DNA of 64,000 bases from Proteiniphilum propionicum. GTDB lineage: Bacteria > Bacteroidota > Bacteroidia > Bacteroidales > Dysgonomonadaceae. Position 1 is the stretch's first letter. Every line of letters begins with the position of its first letter. Below the pieces are notes generated by a model, which did no database searches, had not been told where the DNA came from, and worked only from the letters and a program-made list of their open reading frames with translations. The translations under genes were made by a program, and so were the position numbers. The stretch spans positions 620,001 to 684,000 of the forward strand of contig NZ_CP073586.1 in NCBI RefSeq assembly GCF_022267555.1. The letters run 5' to 3'. This document shows positions 35,101 to 44,750 of the stretch, piece after piece.

Positions 35101-35526
35101 TCAGTCTCTTTCGGTCTCTCTCAAATGTTTGTTATGATCTATTTCCCAGGTATTGAATGTGCCGTCACGGTCGAAATCCACCACAGCCATGGCCTGTGCC
35201 CGGTAACCATTCTCATCGGCTTCTACAATCTCAATCTTGTAGTTGGCAGTGCCGTCTTCACTTACGAGTGGTTGTTGTTCAAAACCCAGTTCATCCAGCG
35301 AGAGTGAGTATTTGGAATGGGTGAAGAAATAACTTTGTTGCAACGAGTGTAAAAAAACCAGTTGCTGTTGTGCCTCCACACTCTTAGCCTTCGAGATCAG
35401 TGGCATCAGGTTGGGTAGGGCAATTAACACCAGGATACCGATAATTACCAAAACTACCAACAGTTCAGACATAGAAAATGCATTCAGCCTTTTGGGAGTG
35501 AAATGCCGATTGATTAAATTTTTCAT
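35101..35526 (-). CDS. GspG-like major pseudopilin
   Basis: This 141-residue prepilin has a 16-residue basic leader (KNLINRHFTPKRLNA), a cleavage site A|FSMSE with Glu at +5 and a hydrophobic helix (LLVVLVIIGILVLIALPNLM). The globular domain follows the GspG pattern and ends with an acidic loop (DFDRDGTFNTWEIDHNKH) that may bind calcium, as in GspG. It is the first gene of its operon, 29 nt downstream of the 109-nt promoter element. Residue -1 is Ala rather than Gly, as in the other prepilins of this locus. Confidence 0.9.
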   Translation of the reverse strand: MKNLINRHFTPKRLNAFSMSELLVVLVIIGILVLIALPNLMPLISKAKSVEAQQQLVFLHSLQQSYFFTHSKYSLSLDELGFEQQPLVSEDGTANYKIEIVEADENGYRAQAMAVVDFDRDGTFNTWEIDHNKHLRETERD

Positions 35527-35554
35527 GCGACTATTTTATCTTTTTCATTACAAA

Positions 35555-35663
35555 GTCAAAATAAACTGTTTTTCTAAAACATGTCAATAGGTGCAGAGAA
35601 ATCTCACCTGCTTTTGATGGTTAACATGCAATATATAAGATGTTTGAGAAAATAAATCTCACC
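35555..35663 (-). promoter_or_regulatory. 109-nt repeated promoter element, copy 1
   Basis: On the minus strand it reads GGTGAGATTTATTTT ... second GGTGAGA box 55 bp on ... TTGACA, 18 nt, TATTTTGAC. It is nearly identical to 45307-45415 and clearly related to 51455-51563, and all three are exactly 109 nt. It ends 29 nt before the pseudopilin ATG. The GGTGAGA boxes (tctcacc on the plus strand at 35602-35608 and 35657-35663) look like activator sites. Confidence 0.85.
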
Positions 35664-35734
35664 AGCATAACCGGCTCAAAACCCAAAATAGGCAGGCTTG
35701 TGGTCGCATGAAAATCCCCTGTTTTTCACACAAA

Positions 35735-35765
35735 ACTCCCCAACAATGGGTAATTGTTGGGGAGT
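35735..35765 (-). terminator. Terminator of the RHS operon
   Basis: Perfect 13-bp GC-rich arms (ACTCCCCAACAAT and its inverse) surround a 5-nt loop; on the minus strand the stem is followed by TTTTG. It lies 48 nt after the last gene of the central operon and just before promoter copy 1. Confidence 0.9.
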
Positions 35766-35812
35766 ATCACAATCACGACAGTTGTGGTCGTCAAGAAACC
35801 ACTTCTCTTTCT

Positions 35813-36532
35813 TTAAAGAAAGTATCCAACCGAAAAGGTCGCCGTCCACATTTGTGTGGTGGGTTTTATTGAGCCGCCGCCCGAGATGATACCATATGCG
35901 GCCATATTGTTGAGTACCTGACGGAACCCGATACCGGCGGTAATGCTGTTCCTGATTTCAATGCCCGTTTCGGCTGCCAGGCCGGCGTTCCAGCGTTGCT
36001 GCAGATGCACATTGCTTTCATCCTGATCAAAAATACGCACGTTGGGCTCATACAGGCTCCATTTCAGTTTGAGGGGTACTTCGCCCGCTAACGACAGCTT
36101 CTCAAACATATCAGCTTTTAGCGCATATGTAGCAAATCCGCCTCCCATCAGGTAAATTTTGACGGTGGGTGAAAGTGCGAACTTTGTTTTCAGATACAAG
36201 GGTAACTGAAACGTGTGCATGTTCAAACTTCCGGTCACGGAAACATCTTCGGAAACATCAAACCATTTTTTAAACTGTCCGGGATTTATGTTGGCTCCAC
36301 TGTTGAAGTAGATCAACTCGGTATGCAACCCCAGATGAGCACCAAACATGTATTCGGTCATAAATCCGGCATGAATGCCGGGACGCGGATCATAACTGTC
36401 GAGTTCAATGCCGTTGATATTCATGCTTACATTCGATAAATTTACTCCGCCTTTTATTCCGGTGTGGAATTGTGGAAACACGAATGAGGCCGATAATAAC
36501 AATGCCGTGAGACAGATCATTTTTCTTGCCAT
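35813..36532 (-). CDS. Outer-membrane beta-barrel protein (PorT-like)
   Basis: This 239-residue protein has a signal peptide (KMICLTALLLSASFVFPQ) and the PorT-type barrel opening HTGIKGGVNLSNVSMNI, with later strands GIHAGFMTEYMFGAHLGLHT, LPLYLKTKFALSPTVKIYLM and the ending WTATFSVGYFL. Such eight-stranded barrels are common in Bacteroidota and their roles are usually unknown. I chose ATG at 36532 (MARKMICL). It is the last gene of the central operon that carries the RHS protein, 26 nt after the next barrel gene. Confidence 0.8.
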   Translation of the reverse strand: MARKMICLTALLLSASFVFPQFHTGIKGGVNLSNVSMNINGIELDSYDPRPGIHAGFMTEYMFGAHLGLHTELIYFNSGANINPGQFKKWFDVSEDVSVTGSLNMHTFQLPLYLKTKFALSPTVKIYLMGGGFATYALKADMFEKLSLAGEVPLKLKWSLYEPNVRIFDQDESNVHLQQRWNAGLAAETGIEIRNSITAGIGFRQVLNNMAAYGIISGGGSIKPTTQMWTATFSVGYFL

Positions 36533-36558
36533 GGTGATAGTTTGTATAAGCTTGGGGA

Positions 36559-37248
36559 TTACCACGAACGGAAGCTGATGAACAGCGTCGCCATCAGGTT
36601 CGACACACTGATTTTCTCTTCTGGTTTCACGTTTTGTCCTTCCACGTTCAGGTTGTCAATCGAGCCCATCACGTACGACAGCTTAAGTCCCACCCCTGTC
36701 TTATTGTTCACTTTATATTCTCCTGCAATCCCAGCATTAACGCCCACGGTGGTCTTATTTCCCGTAATGCTCTGTCCGCTGTAATTCATATCGGCATTGA
36801 AGAAAAGCGGCCCGACACCCACGTGGGTAATCAACAGGAATTTTTCCGACTCGTTTCTCCCGACGAACGAAGGTCCGACATACACAATGCTTTGCGTTTC
36901 CTTGTAATTCACGGCTTGATCAATGCCCGGTATGGTTACATTATTTCCCGACGTGCTTGCCGAAGAAAAATTGGCATTCAAACCCAATCCCCAGCTTTCT
37001 TTAAAAAAGTATTGGGCATCGGCGTCAACTGTAAAACCGTGTCGCAGTTTTTTATTCATATCATCCAATGCGGCATCGCCTGTTTTCTCGATGTTGCCGA
37101 GGCGGTAAGCATAGCCACCGCCAATGGAAAAGCGGAAATCCCTATAACGTGGCATTGTTTGGTATTCTGCCTGCTGGGCCATGGCCGTTGAAAATACCGA
37201 AGTTAAAACGATAGCAGTTGCGAGTGCGATAAAGTACGTAAGTTTCAT
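36559..37248 (-). CDS. Outer-membrane beta-barrel protein
   Basis: This 229-residue protein has a signal peptide (LTYFIALATAIVLTSVFSTAMAQ shortened here to its core FIALATAIVLTSVF) and a barrel pattern (DFRFSIGGGYAYRLGNIEKT; ESWGLGLNANFSSAST; GVNAGIAGEYKVNNKTGVGL; LMATLFISFRSW). It resembles the OmpA-like/PorT-like small barrels of Bacteroidota. Start at 37248 was chosen for the signal peptide. It may act with the secretin system or the RHS protein at the outer membrane, on grounds of operon membership only. Confidence 0.8.
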   Translation of the reverse strand: MKLTYFIALATAIVLTSVFSTAMAQQAEYQTMPRYRDFRFSIGGGYAYRLGNIEKTGDAALDDMNKKLRHGFTVDADAQYFFKESWGLGLNANFSSASTSGNNVTIPGIDQAVNYKETQSIVYVGPSFVGRNESEKFLLITHVGVGPLFFNADMNYSGQSITGNKTTVGVNAGIAGEYKVNNKTGVGLKLSYVMGSIDNLNVEGQNVKPEEKISVSNLMATLFISFRSW

Positions 37249-37407
37249 AAATAGGTGTTCTTTAAGTTGTTGATAAAAATAAATTAAAAAATATTTTATT
37301 CTTTTTCTCCACTGTAAGTGATCTTCCAATCTATTTCATTTAAATCATGAATCGTTAAGACATATTTACTATAATATAAATATTAGAACGAAAAAAGTTT
37401 ATTTCCT

Positions 37408-38058
37408 CTATGATCCTCGATAATATGATTCTCTTTCTACTGGCCAATATGGTAATGACCTCATTATTGGAATTCCTTTTGGCCGGCGATCATCTGGATA
37501 GTATAACTTATAAACCACTTCTTTTGAACAAATATCCCCATTTTTAACGATATACTTAAACGGTACTGGATCATAAAAAAACATTGCCTCCGTTCTATTC
37601 ATATCACCAGTCCCCCAAATTGGTCCAATCACACTATCATTCGACCAGACTACATTAAAATCGGGAGCACCTAACACAATACTAGTCTCTTTCATGATAT
37701 TATTCAACCAAGTAGAATCACTTACATGAATGTGATCTTTGGTATACAGGTATGTTATTATTGTATCATTACACTTGAAATAGCAGTCGGGCCTTTTGAA
37801 CATTATTTCAAAAATATATCTCGTCGAGAATAGATATAATTCATTGAAATTATCTCTTTCTACTATTTCTATAAGAAAAAACTTCTCATTTTGCCCTCCT
37901 GCTCCTGTTTGCATAAAATCTTCAAAAGCAACTTCTATATCATACACTACTTCGTTGCTCAACTCATTATCTTCTATATAGTGTATTTTATCACATAATT
38001 GAGGCCTTACAGTTTGAAATAAAAATAGAATAATAACGGTAAATATAATTTTTTTCAT
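37408..38058 (-). CDS. Candidate exported immunity protein for the RHS tip
   Basis: This 216-residue protein has a signal peptide (KKIIFTVIILFLFQTVRPQ) and a mature part with no recognised domain (YIEDNELSNEVVYDIEVAFE; CYFKCNDTIITYLYTKDHIH; KYIVKNGDICSKEVVYKLYY). It follows the RHS gene after 31 nt on the same strand and shares the low GC of the RHS tip, unlike the GC-richer RHS core. That position and composition are typical of immunity genes of polymorphic toxins. An exported immunity protein would imply that the toxin acts in the periplasm. Function is inference. Confidence 0.6.
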   Translation of the reverse strand: MKKIIFTVIILFLFQTVRPQLCDKIHYIEDNELSNEVVYDIEVAFEDFMQTGAGGQNEKFFLIEIVERDNFNELYLFSTRYIFEIMFKRPDCYFKCNDTIITYLYTKDHIHVSDSTWLNNIMKETSIVLGAPDFNVVWSNDSVIGPIWGTGDMNRTEAMFFYDPVPFKYIVKNGDICSKEVVYKLYYPDDRRPKGIPIMRSLPYWPVERESYYRGS

Positions 38059-38089
38059 ATTAAAGGTAAAATGTTTCTTAGAAATATTA

Positions 38090-41000
38090 TTATTTGAAAT
38101 AACCTGGACCACCATATTGATATCTGACACCACTCCAGCCAAGTACGTATCCAGTTATTCCAAATATTCGTGACAATAACAAATCTGCCCCTGATGGTGG
38201 ACTATTATGTGGATGGGTATGTGTTTCAGAATAAACTCTAGCTCTTTGAAAAATATTGCCAATATAAAAAAAATCTCCAACTTTGTCAAAGTAAGTATAG
38301 CGGTATGCTTCATTCATAGAATTTCTCTGTTCTCCAATATTCACATTATAATTATATGGAGTAAAGTTTATTTTATTATCGTGTGCTACACTAGGTGGTC
38401 CCCAATCTACATTAAATGCTTCTCCAGATACACTTTCGAAATAATATCCTCTACTAGTTTGATAGTAAGATGTTTCCATTCCTAATTTTTTACTTAAATT
38501 TAGAGTGATTGCATCTGCTTCTTCCTGAGTACCAGTAAAATAATCTCCATCCCATTTCGGTTTTTGGTGTTGTTTGTATTTTACAGCAGTATCTTTTCGA
38601 TTTTTATATGTCTCGTTTGCTCCAGCTAATTGTCCTAGTGCACCGCCAAGCGTTGAGCCTATAACCGCTCCTCTCTTTCCCATTTGATGCGCAAAACTTG
38701 AATTTCCATTACTATATAATAAGCCTCCTGCATATCCCGAACCATAACCTATTGCACCGCCAATAACTCCTCCTGCTACCGTGTATGCAGCTACAGTTCC
38801 GCTTGTACCAAAATGAGCAAAAAATGCTGTGTTTGCTAAGGCAGGAGCTCCAAGTGCAAAACCATATCCTCCTGCTCCTCCAATCACAGCACCTATTCCA
38901 ATGCCAAGCCAAGTTTTTCCACTCCAACTCCACTTAAAAGGATTCAATTTTCCACCTTCCGCCGATGAACCTCCAATATACCCTCCGATTACTGCTCCAA
39001 TAATAACAGGTATAAACCATGCTAGTTCACCATCCTGATCAATATACACCAGCGGATTATTCATCGCGTAGGTATACCGGTTATAATTTTGTGATATAAA
39101 TGGATTTTGCACATAGGGATCGGGGCTTAAGAACCGTCCCAATGCCGCATCGTAAAGACGCGCATTCATATTAATCAGTCCGAACCAGGTCAGGTGTTCG
39201 TGACCCGTGTATCCCCTGCCGAGGTACAAAACCGGTTCACTGCCGGGCGTGTATGCGACGTGTGTGGAGGGATTTCTTAACCGTCCCCATGCGTCATAGC
39301 TTAATTCCTGTTTCAAAGAACCATCGGCATTCGCCACGTGGGTGATACTGCCCAGATAATCACGACAAATATAGTAAATATTCCACACACCCGCTTCTTT
39401 TACCAGGACAGCGGGTGCCGAATAGGCATCCCCTCCCAGATAGAGCCGTTCGGTATTGGACTGCAGGTCCAGTTCATACTGTCCCCCGATGTAGTATCTG
39501 GTCAATACCGGAGTGACTCCGTTGGCTACATACATTTTCACCCTCCCGCCGGCCGCGTTGTAGGTGAACGATGCGCTCAAGCCATTTTCGTCGATACGTG
39601 ATGGACGCTGGAACGAGGTGTACGATACGCTCTGGTTGCGCAAGAGTACGGCCATGCCTTCCGGGTTGAGCATGGTCACCTGGTACGGCTTGTCCATGTT
39701 GCCGTATGCCATGGTGCCCACCCCTTCGATGTGGGTGATATTTCCATTGTCGGCATAGGTGATTACCTTGCCGGCGGCACTGGTCAGACGGTTCAGGTTG
39801 TCGTAGGAGAACGATTCCGTCCTTGTGTGTCTGTTGTCTGTACGACTTAAAAGGTTTCCTTTCTGCGTGTCAAAACTGTAGGAGAAGTTCTGGATGCTGC
39901 CGGCCGTCCTGCCGGTAGGTATACCATAGTCGTTATAGGAGTAGCTTCTGTTCATGCTTCCGGTGGTGGCTGCCGTGGGTTGACCGGGATCATTCTCCGC
40001 CGTCAGTTTCCAGATGGTGGTGGAGCCGTTTAGCCTGATCTCCGTATTGTGTCCGTAGGCATACAGGAAACTTTCCGTGCCAAGCGTCCCGCTTTGGGCC
40101 GCATATTGTACCGAGGATACATTTCCATCACCATAGGTGTAAGTCTTTTGCAGCCACTTGTTATCGGGAACGGTTTCCTTTTCTGTCAGTATCCGGTCAA
40201 ACGTGTCGTAAGTGAATGCCTTAGAGGTACCGTTCGTGGAAGTTTCGCCCGCCAGTAACTCGTCCGCATTATACACGTAATTAGTCGTGAACTCACCCTG
40301 CCGTTGCAGGCTGGTGATACGGCCATATTTATCAAAAACCGACACGCTGGTTCCCTTGGGGTTTGTTTCGGTAAGAGTCAACACTCCCGCAGAAGAATAG
40401 ACGGGCTCAGTAATTTGGCGCCCGGCGCTCGGGTCCACCAAGGCGGTTTGCCTGCCAAAGGCATCATACTCAAACGAAGTGATAACACCACCCGGAGCCG
40501 TGATGGACGAGGGTTGTCCGTCGGGGCGGAGGCTATAGGAGATGGTTCCCCCGGGGTCGGTCACGCTTGCCAAGGCACCCGAGGCATCGGTCGTTTTGGT
40601 GGTAGCAATTCCGTTTTTGGTTTCCGTCACACTCAACCCGTTGTAACTCCAGGAGGTAGTTTTGCCGGAAGCTTCCAAAAGCTGGGTAGGACGGTGATAG
40701 GTGTCGAACGAATAGCTATTCCAGTAAGATGGAGAAGCGCCTCTGAAAGGCAATGACACCTTCTCGAGCCTGCCCTTGTTGTCGTATGCGTTGTCCACAT
40801 ACTGCCACTGGCCGTCGAAACGTTGATTCCCTTTGCGCAACCCACGCCCCGCCGCATCGTAATGTGCCACTGTTGAAGGTTGTCCGGTAACCGTCCTGGT
40901 CACGGTGTACACTCCCTGTCCGCCCCATGCGGGTGTGGTGGCTTCAGTCACGCCATCATGACCCGTCACTGAAACAGGTTGTCCCCAATCATCAAACGTG

Positions 41001-44000
41001 CGGGTAGTGATACGTCCTTTGTGGTCGGTAACTGTACGTGCATTCCCGTACTTATCGTAATTGGAGAATGTGGTAGTTTGCGAGAATGCATTGGTCTGCG
41101 AGGCAAGATACCTTCCGGAGGGATCATAGGTATAAGTATTTCCTAAAAACTCCGTCACGTTGTAGGGCGCCGTTTTTTCAGAGGCAACAATACCACTGCC
41201 GTTCGTCTCGTATGTCCACTTGGTTTCTCCTGTTTTATTCACGGCAGTCGTGCCGGTGTAGGTGCTCCTGCCCAGTGGAAGGCGGGTTGTGGCATCGTAT
41301 GTAATCTCTTCCTTGTCCTGCCACGACGCACCACCGCGTGTACTGGTCACTGTTTTTATCAATGGTTGCCCAATCAGGTAGCGCGATGAGGAAACCGAGT
41401 TATGATAGGTTTGATTGGTGACAGTATTCAAAGCCGAACCGATATTATGATTCACTTGTGTCGGGTTACCATATGCATCATAGTCATAATAGGCATAGGT
41501 GTAAACATTGGTCAGCTTATCTGTTTCCGACACGTTATATGCCCTGGGGTTTGCCTGCTTGTTACTTTCTTCGTTTCTTATGTAGTTATAAAAACTCTCT
41601 TTCAACGGGGAACTGAGAGATATTGTGACACCAAACATCTGGGGATCTTTGGTTTCAACGGACTCCATGTTTAGCATGTAGTCAAACGTTCTTACTTTCT
41701 CGAATCCACAAAAGCCCAGTCCCTGCTGGTGAATTACCGCCCCGTAATAGGTATAATATTGATGCTTTATGTAATTCCCGTAGTTTGGTAAAGTGACATA
41801 AGCCGAAGAGAGTAGGTTCAACGGGAAAATCGAAGATGCGTACGGGTAAGAGCGGGATGTTGTGGTTGGGATATAATTACCACCCTCCGCCATATTAGAA
41901 TAGTTGTTCTGATGCAGCGAGCCGTAACTGTCTGTCGTCAATGTGAGCAAGTTTGCCTTGCTCTCGTCCTTGGTATAGGTTATGGTATATATTTCAGCAT
42001 CTTTAATACAAACCAGGTAGCTTGAGTTGTAATAATTCACCACATTCGAAGGCATAAAACCGGATGTTCCGGAAGGAACGTTGATGGGGCTCACCGGCGT
42101 GGAGCTTTGAATGGTTCCTTTGGAATTTAAATACAACTTTGCCTGTGTGCCCCTTATTTGTATCAGGTCGGAGAGCCCGTCCCGGTTCATATCCATCACG
42201 GTTATCTTGTCATCATATTCTACGTTGACAATATTCTGCGTGGTGGCGGTAAATCCTTTCCCCGTATTGATATAGCAACTCCATTGATTCCCGTTATCCA
42301 CATATCCCATTTCAATTTCGGCCAATATCACAGATCCATGTGTGGGGCAGCAAAGACTTTGCCCCGGATAGTTCGGATCGTTGTAACATGTTTGTAACTG
42401 TAAACCACACTCGCGGCAGCTTGCGTTATAAGGATTCTGCTCATAATAAAGCTTAAGATCTATGCCACAGTATCTGCAGTGAATACTATACGAGTCTGTG
42501 ATGGGTTCGCTTCCATCACAGTATGGGCAATTATGCGGAGCCCACACCGGAAGTTCCACATACTGTATGTCTTGATATGAATCATTCGGTGGGACAAGGA
42601 TGTCGAGCTTGCCGTCCGCGTTCAAATCTCCGAACTTTACTTTTTTGTAAAAGGCCGACCGGGGAACAGCGGTAGAACCGTACTGATAGGTGAAGCTGTT
42701 TCCCGAAAGGCCGTACACATTGTAAGCAGAAGCGCTTGCATGGCACAATTCAGATTTGGCGTCACCGTTCACATCAAACGTGTGCACATATGTATCTTCG
42801 TAAGTGGAATGTGAAAAAAGTGTGTTCTCACTGATCAGACTCCCGCTGTTCAGGTCGACCACTGCAAAGTAAGAGGTCCTGTCCTGGTTATCAAAAGTCT
42901 TGTTGTGCGAAACGGTCACCATTTGTATCTGTCCGTCTCCTCTGAAATCTCCAAAGTAGTAGCTTCTGGAAACAGGACTGTAATAATAGTCGTCGCTGTT
43001 GACCACCCCTTCCACATTTACATTGAAGGTGCGGGTAGTGTATGCAGTTCCCGTCGTGAGGGTGTAAACCGTTACCTTCAGGACGGTCTTGGATCCGGAT
43101 GTCCCGTTAAAGTTCACTTTAACGATTTCATCCACGCCGTCTCCGTTCACATCCACGGCATTGATGGTTTGAAATCCAGATTCAGCTGTAATGGAGATTG
43201 AATTGCTGAAGAAATCGAGATTTGGTACAATCAGGATGGTTTGATCGGCAGGATAAGTACTCCCATATAAATAGGCATAAACGTAATGGAACGGCACCCA
43301 TCTTCTTCGTGTAGCTAACAGGCCATACGTTGAAAATTTACCCGGGAAGGTGATCATACCGTCGCCGAAACTGTTTTTTCGGAATTTTCCACGAATATAC
43401 TGCATCTTATTGGCCGGGGTGTTGTTAAAATACTGAGAAAGGAATCCATACAGCTCTTCATCAAATTGCCCGTTTGACATATAAGACGGATAGTAGTCAT
43501 AACCGAAAACGAGTGGGTTCAGGGAACTTGTGCCGGAAGAACAATCCAGCCGGGTAAGCCTGTTTACTTCGCTTTCCAGCGTATGGGTAAGGGTATACGT
43601 CCGTATTTCCTGTCCATTATTGTAAGAGGTCACCTTTTTCAATAATTGATTCAGAGAGATTCCGGTATTGGAAATATAAGCGGTAGTGTAATCTGTTCTG
43701 GCAACATATTCAAACCGGATTTCAGCCGGATGTGTGGTTGTCTTGCTTCCATACTTTATCTTCGAGATGAAATACATGTTGCCGGACTGCAAATATTCAA
43801 AATCTATCCTGTACCCTTTCATATCCACGATGGAGGTTACAGGATACGTATGTTTCATGACCGTGTTGTTGGTAAATCCGTAGGTTGCCTTGCTGCCATC
43901 GGGGAACAAGGCCTCAAAATAGGCAACATTGCTGCCGTACATGATTTTCTTCACCAAGATATATCCTTGTGCGGTCTCGTAATGGTAGTCGGGAACAGCG

Positions 44001-44722
44001 GTATTGTTGTTCGTGACCAACCGGGTTCCGTCCAAAGAAAAGGCACAGGCTGAAGGATTGGAAAGATCGGCCGGGGCGCTTGTCCCGTCGTAGTGTATGG
44101 TTTTGTTGGTTACATTGATCGCTGTCAATCCGGAAATGTTCCAGCCATATCCTGCCGGCGAGTTGCCCATTTGGCTGTTGTAGTTCAATGACACCTGAGG
44201 AGCAGCTGAAGCAACCGGGGCGGTGAGGATTGGAACAGTGATCGTTTTACCGCCGGAAGGTGTCACCCCTTCTTCAAAAGGAATCTGCCCCACAGACTTG
44301 CTTTGATCGATTGACTGTACGGTGATGCCGGTGGTCGTTGCTCTTTCGGGCTGAGTTTCAGCCGACGCCTCCTTCCTGTCAGCCGGTGCTTTCTTTGCAT
44401 TCGCATTGACGGTAGATCCGGAAGTATATAATTCACCGAAATCAAAGGGTTCATAAATATAGTGTGTAATGGTATCGCCTTTTGCGGTTATTTCAAAGCG
44501 TGTTCTGACATCTTTCCTTTGTTGTAATTCCGCTATCTCGTCGGACACATTTTTCACCGTGCCTGTTCTCAACGAATCTGGTACCGGATTTCTCCTCACG
44601 ACGGAATGGATGGTATCATCGGCCGTTTGGGAAAAAACGACCGTGTTTACAATCGATAAAACGAGTATCCCGGCAAAGATTATTACCGGAACACTTTTTA
44701 TGGAAGTGTATAAAGTTTTCAT
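38090..44722 (-). CDS. Giant SpvB/RHS-repeat protein with JAB-like C-terminal domain
   Basis: This 2210-residue exported protein has a signal peptide (VPVIIFAGILVLSIVNTVVF). An SpvB-type domain follows at about residues 140-400 (TITVPILTAPVASAAPQVSL; GNSPAGYGWNISGLTAI), then FG-GAP/VCBS-like repeats (AVDVNGDGVDEIVKV; FGDLNADGKLDILVP). A four-site Cys cluster sits at about 730-790 (CPYC, CRYC, CREC, CCPTH). Many YD repeats follow (YTYDPSGRYLAS, YDAAGRGLRKG), then the RHS core at about 1790-1875 (DYLGSITHVANADGS, NARLYDAALGRFLSPDPY) and a Gly-zipper hydrophobic region at about 1890-2020. The variable tip contains HTHPHNSPPSGAD, a JAMM/JAB or DUF4329-like metal motif. Start is ATG at 44722; a TTG lies 15 nt upstream. 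It is second gene in its operon. Confidence 0.92.
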   Translation of the reverse strand: MKTLYTSIKSVPVIIFAGILVLSIVNTVVFSQTADDTIHSVVRRNPVPDSLRTGTVKNVSDEIAELQQRKDVRTRFEITAKGDTITHYIYEPFDFGELYTSGSTVNANAKKAPADRKEASAETQPERATTTGITVQSIDQSKSVGQIPFEEGVTPSGGKTITVPILTAPVASAAPQVSLNYNSQMGNSPAGYGWNISGLTAINVTNKTIHYDGTSAPADLSNPSACAFSLDGTRLVTNNNTAVPDYHYETAQGYILVKKIMYGSNVAYFEALFPDGSKATYGFTNNTVMKHTYPVTSIVDMKGYRIDFEYLQSGNMYFISKIKYGSKTTTHPAEIRFEYVARTDYTTAYISNTGISLNQLLKKVTSYNNGQEIRTYTLTHTLESEVNRLTRLDCSSGTSSLNPLVFGYDYYPSYMSNGQFDEELYGFLSQYFNNTPANKMQYIRGKFRKNSFGDGMITFPGKFSTYGLLATRRRWVPFHYVYAYLYGSTYPADQTILIVPNLDFFSNSISITAESGFQTINAVDVNGDGVDEIVKVNFNGTSGSKTVLKVTVYTLTTGTAYTTRTFNVNVEGVVNSDDYYYSPVSRSYYFGDFRGDGQIQMVTVSHNKTFDNQDRTSYFAVVDLNSGSLISENTLFSHSTYEDTYVHTFDVNGDAKSELCHASASAYNVYGLSGNSFTYQYGSTAVPRSAFYKKVKFGDLNADGKLDILVPPNDSYQDIQYVELPVWAPHNCPYCDGSEPITDSYSIHCRYCGIDLKLYYEQNPYNASCRECGLQLQTCYNDPNYPGQSLCCPTHGSVILAEIEMGYVDNGNQWSCYINTGKGFTATTQNIVNVEYDDKITVMDMNRDGLSDLIQIRGTQAKLYLNSKGTIQSSTPVSPINVPSGTSGFMPSNVVNYYNSSYLVCIKDAEIYTITYTKDESKANLLTLTTDSYGSLHQNNYSNMAEGGNYIPTTTSRSYPYASSIFPLNLLSSAYVTLPNYGNYIKHQYYTYYGAVIHQQGLGFCGFEKVRTFDYMLNMESVETKDPQMFGVTISLSSPLKESFYNYIRNEESNKQANPRAYNVSETDKLTNVYTYAYYDYDAYGNPTQVNHNIGSALNTVTNQTYHNSVSSSRYLIGQPLIKTVTSTRGGASWQDKEEITYDATTRLPLGRSTYTGTTAVNKTGETKWTYETNGSGIVASEKTAPYNVTEFLGNTYTYDPSGRYLASQTNAFSQTTTFSNYDKYGNARTVTDHKGRITTRTFDDWGQPVSVTGHDGVTEATTPAWGGQGVYTVTRTVTGQPSTVAHYDAAGRGLRKGNQRFDGQWQYVDNAYDNKGRLEKVSLPFRGASPSYWNSYSFDTYHRPTQLLEASGKTTSWSYNGLSVTETKNGIATTKTTDASGALASVTDPGGTISYSLRPDGQPSSITAPGGVITSFEYDAFGRQTALVDPSAGRQITEPVYSSAGVLTLTETNPKGTSVSVFDKYGRITSLQRQGEFTTNYVYNADELLAGETSTNGTSKAFTYDTFDRILTEKETVPDNKWLQKTYTYGDGNVSSVQYAAQSGTLGTESFLYAYGHNTEIRLNGSTTIWKLTAENDPGQPTAATTGSMNRSYSYNDYGIPTGRTAGSIQNFSYSFDTQKGNLLSRTDNRHTRTESFSYDNLNRLTSAAGKVITYADNGNITHIEGVGTMAYGNMDKPYQVTMLNPEGMAVLLRNQSVSYTSFQRPSRIDENGLSASFTYNAAGGRVKMYVANGVTPVLTRYYIGGQYELDLQSNTERLYLGGDAYSAPAVLVKEAGVWNIYYICRDYLGSITHVANADGSLKQELSYDAWGRLRNPSTHVAYTPGSEPVLYLGRGYTGHEHLTWFGLINMNARLYDAALGRFLSPDPYVQNPFISQNYNRYTYAMNNPLVYIDQDGELAWFIPVIIGAVIGGYIGGSSAEGGKLNPFKWSWSGKTWLGIGIGAVIGGAGGYGFALGAPALANTAFFAHFGTSGTVAAYTVAGGVIGGAIGYGSGYAGGLLYSNGNSSFAHQMGKRGAVIGSTLGGALGQLAGANETYKNRKDTAVKYKQHQKPKWDGDYFTGTQEEADAITLNLSKKLGMETSYYQTSRGYYFESVSGEAFNVDWGPPSVAHDNKINFTPYNYNVNIGEQRNSMNEAYRYTYFDKVGDFFYIGNIFQRARVYSETHTHPHNSPPSGADLLLSRIFGITGYVLGWSGVRYQYGGPGYFK

Positions 44723-44750
44723 AAGGGTATGTGTCAAGTTAGGTATTTGG

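Noticed and set aside
29872-35526. Retractile type IV pilus locus
   Set aside because: No PilT-like ATPase or PilA-type major pilin with a long C-terminal domain is present, and the GspG-like major subunit and GspC-like protein favour a T2SS-like machine. A pilus-like function is not fully excluded.
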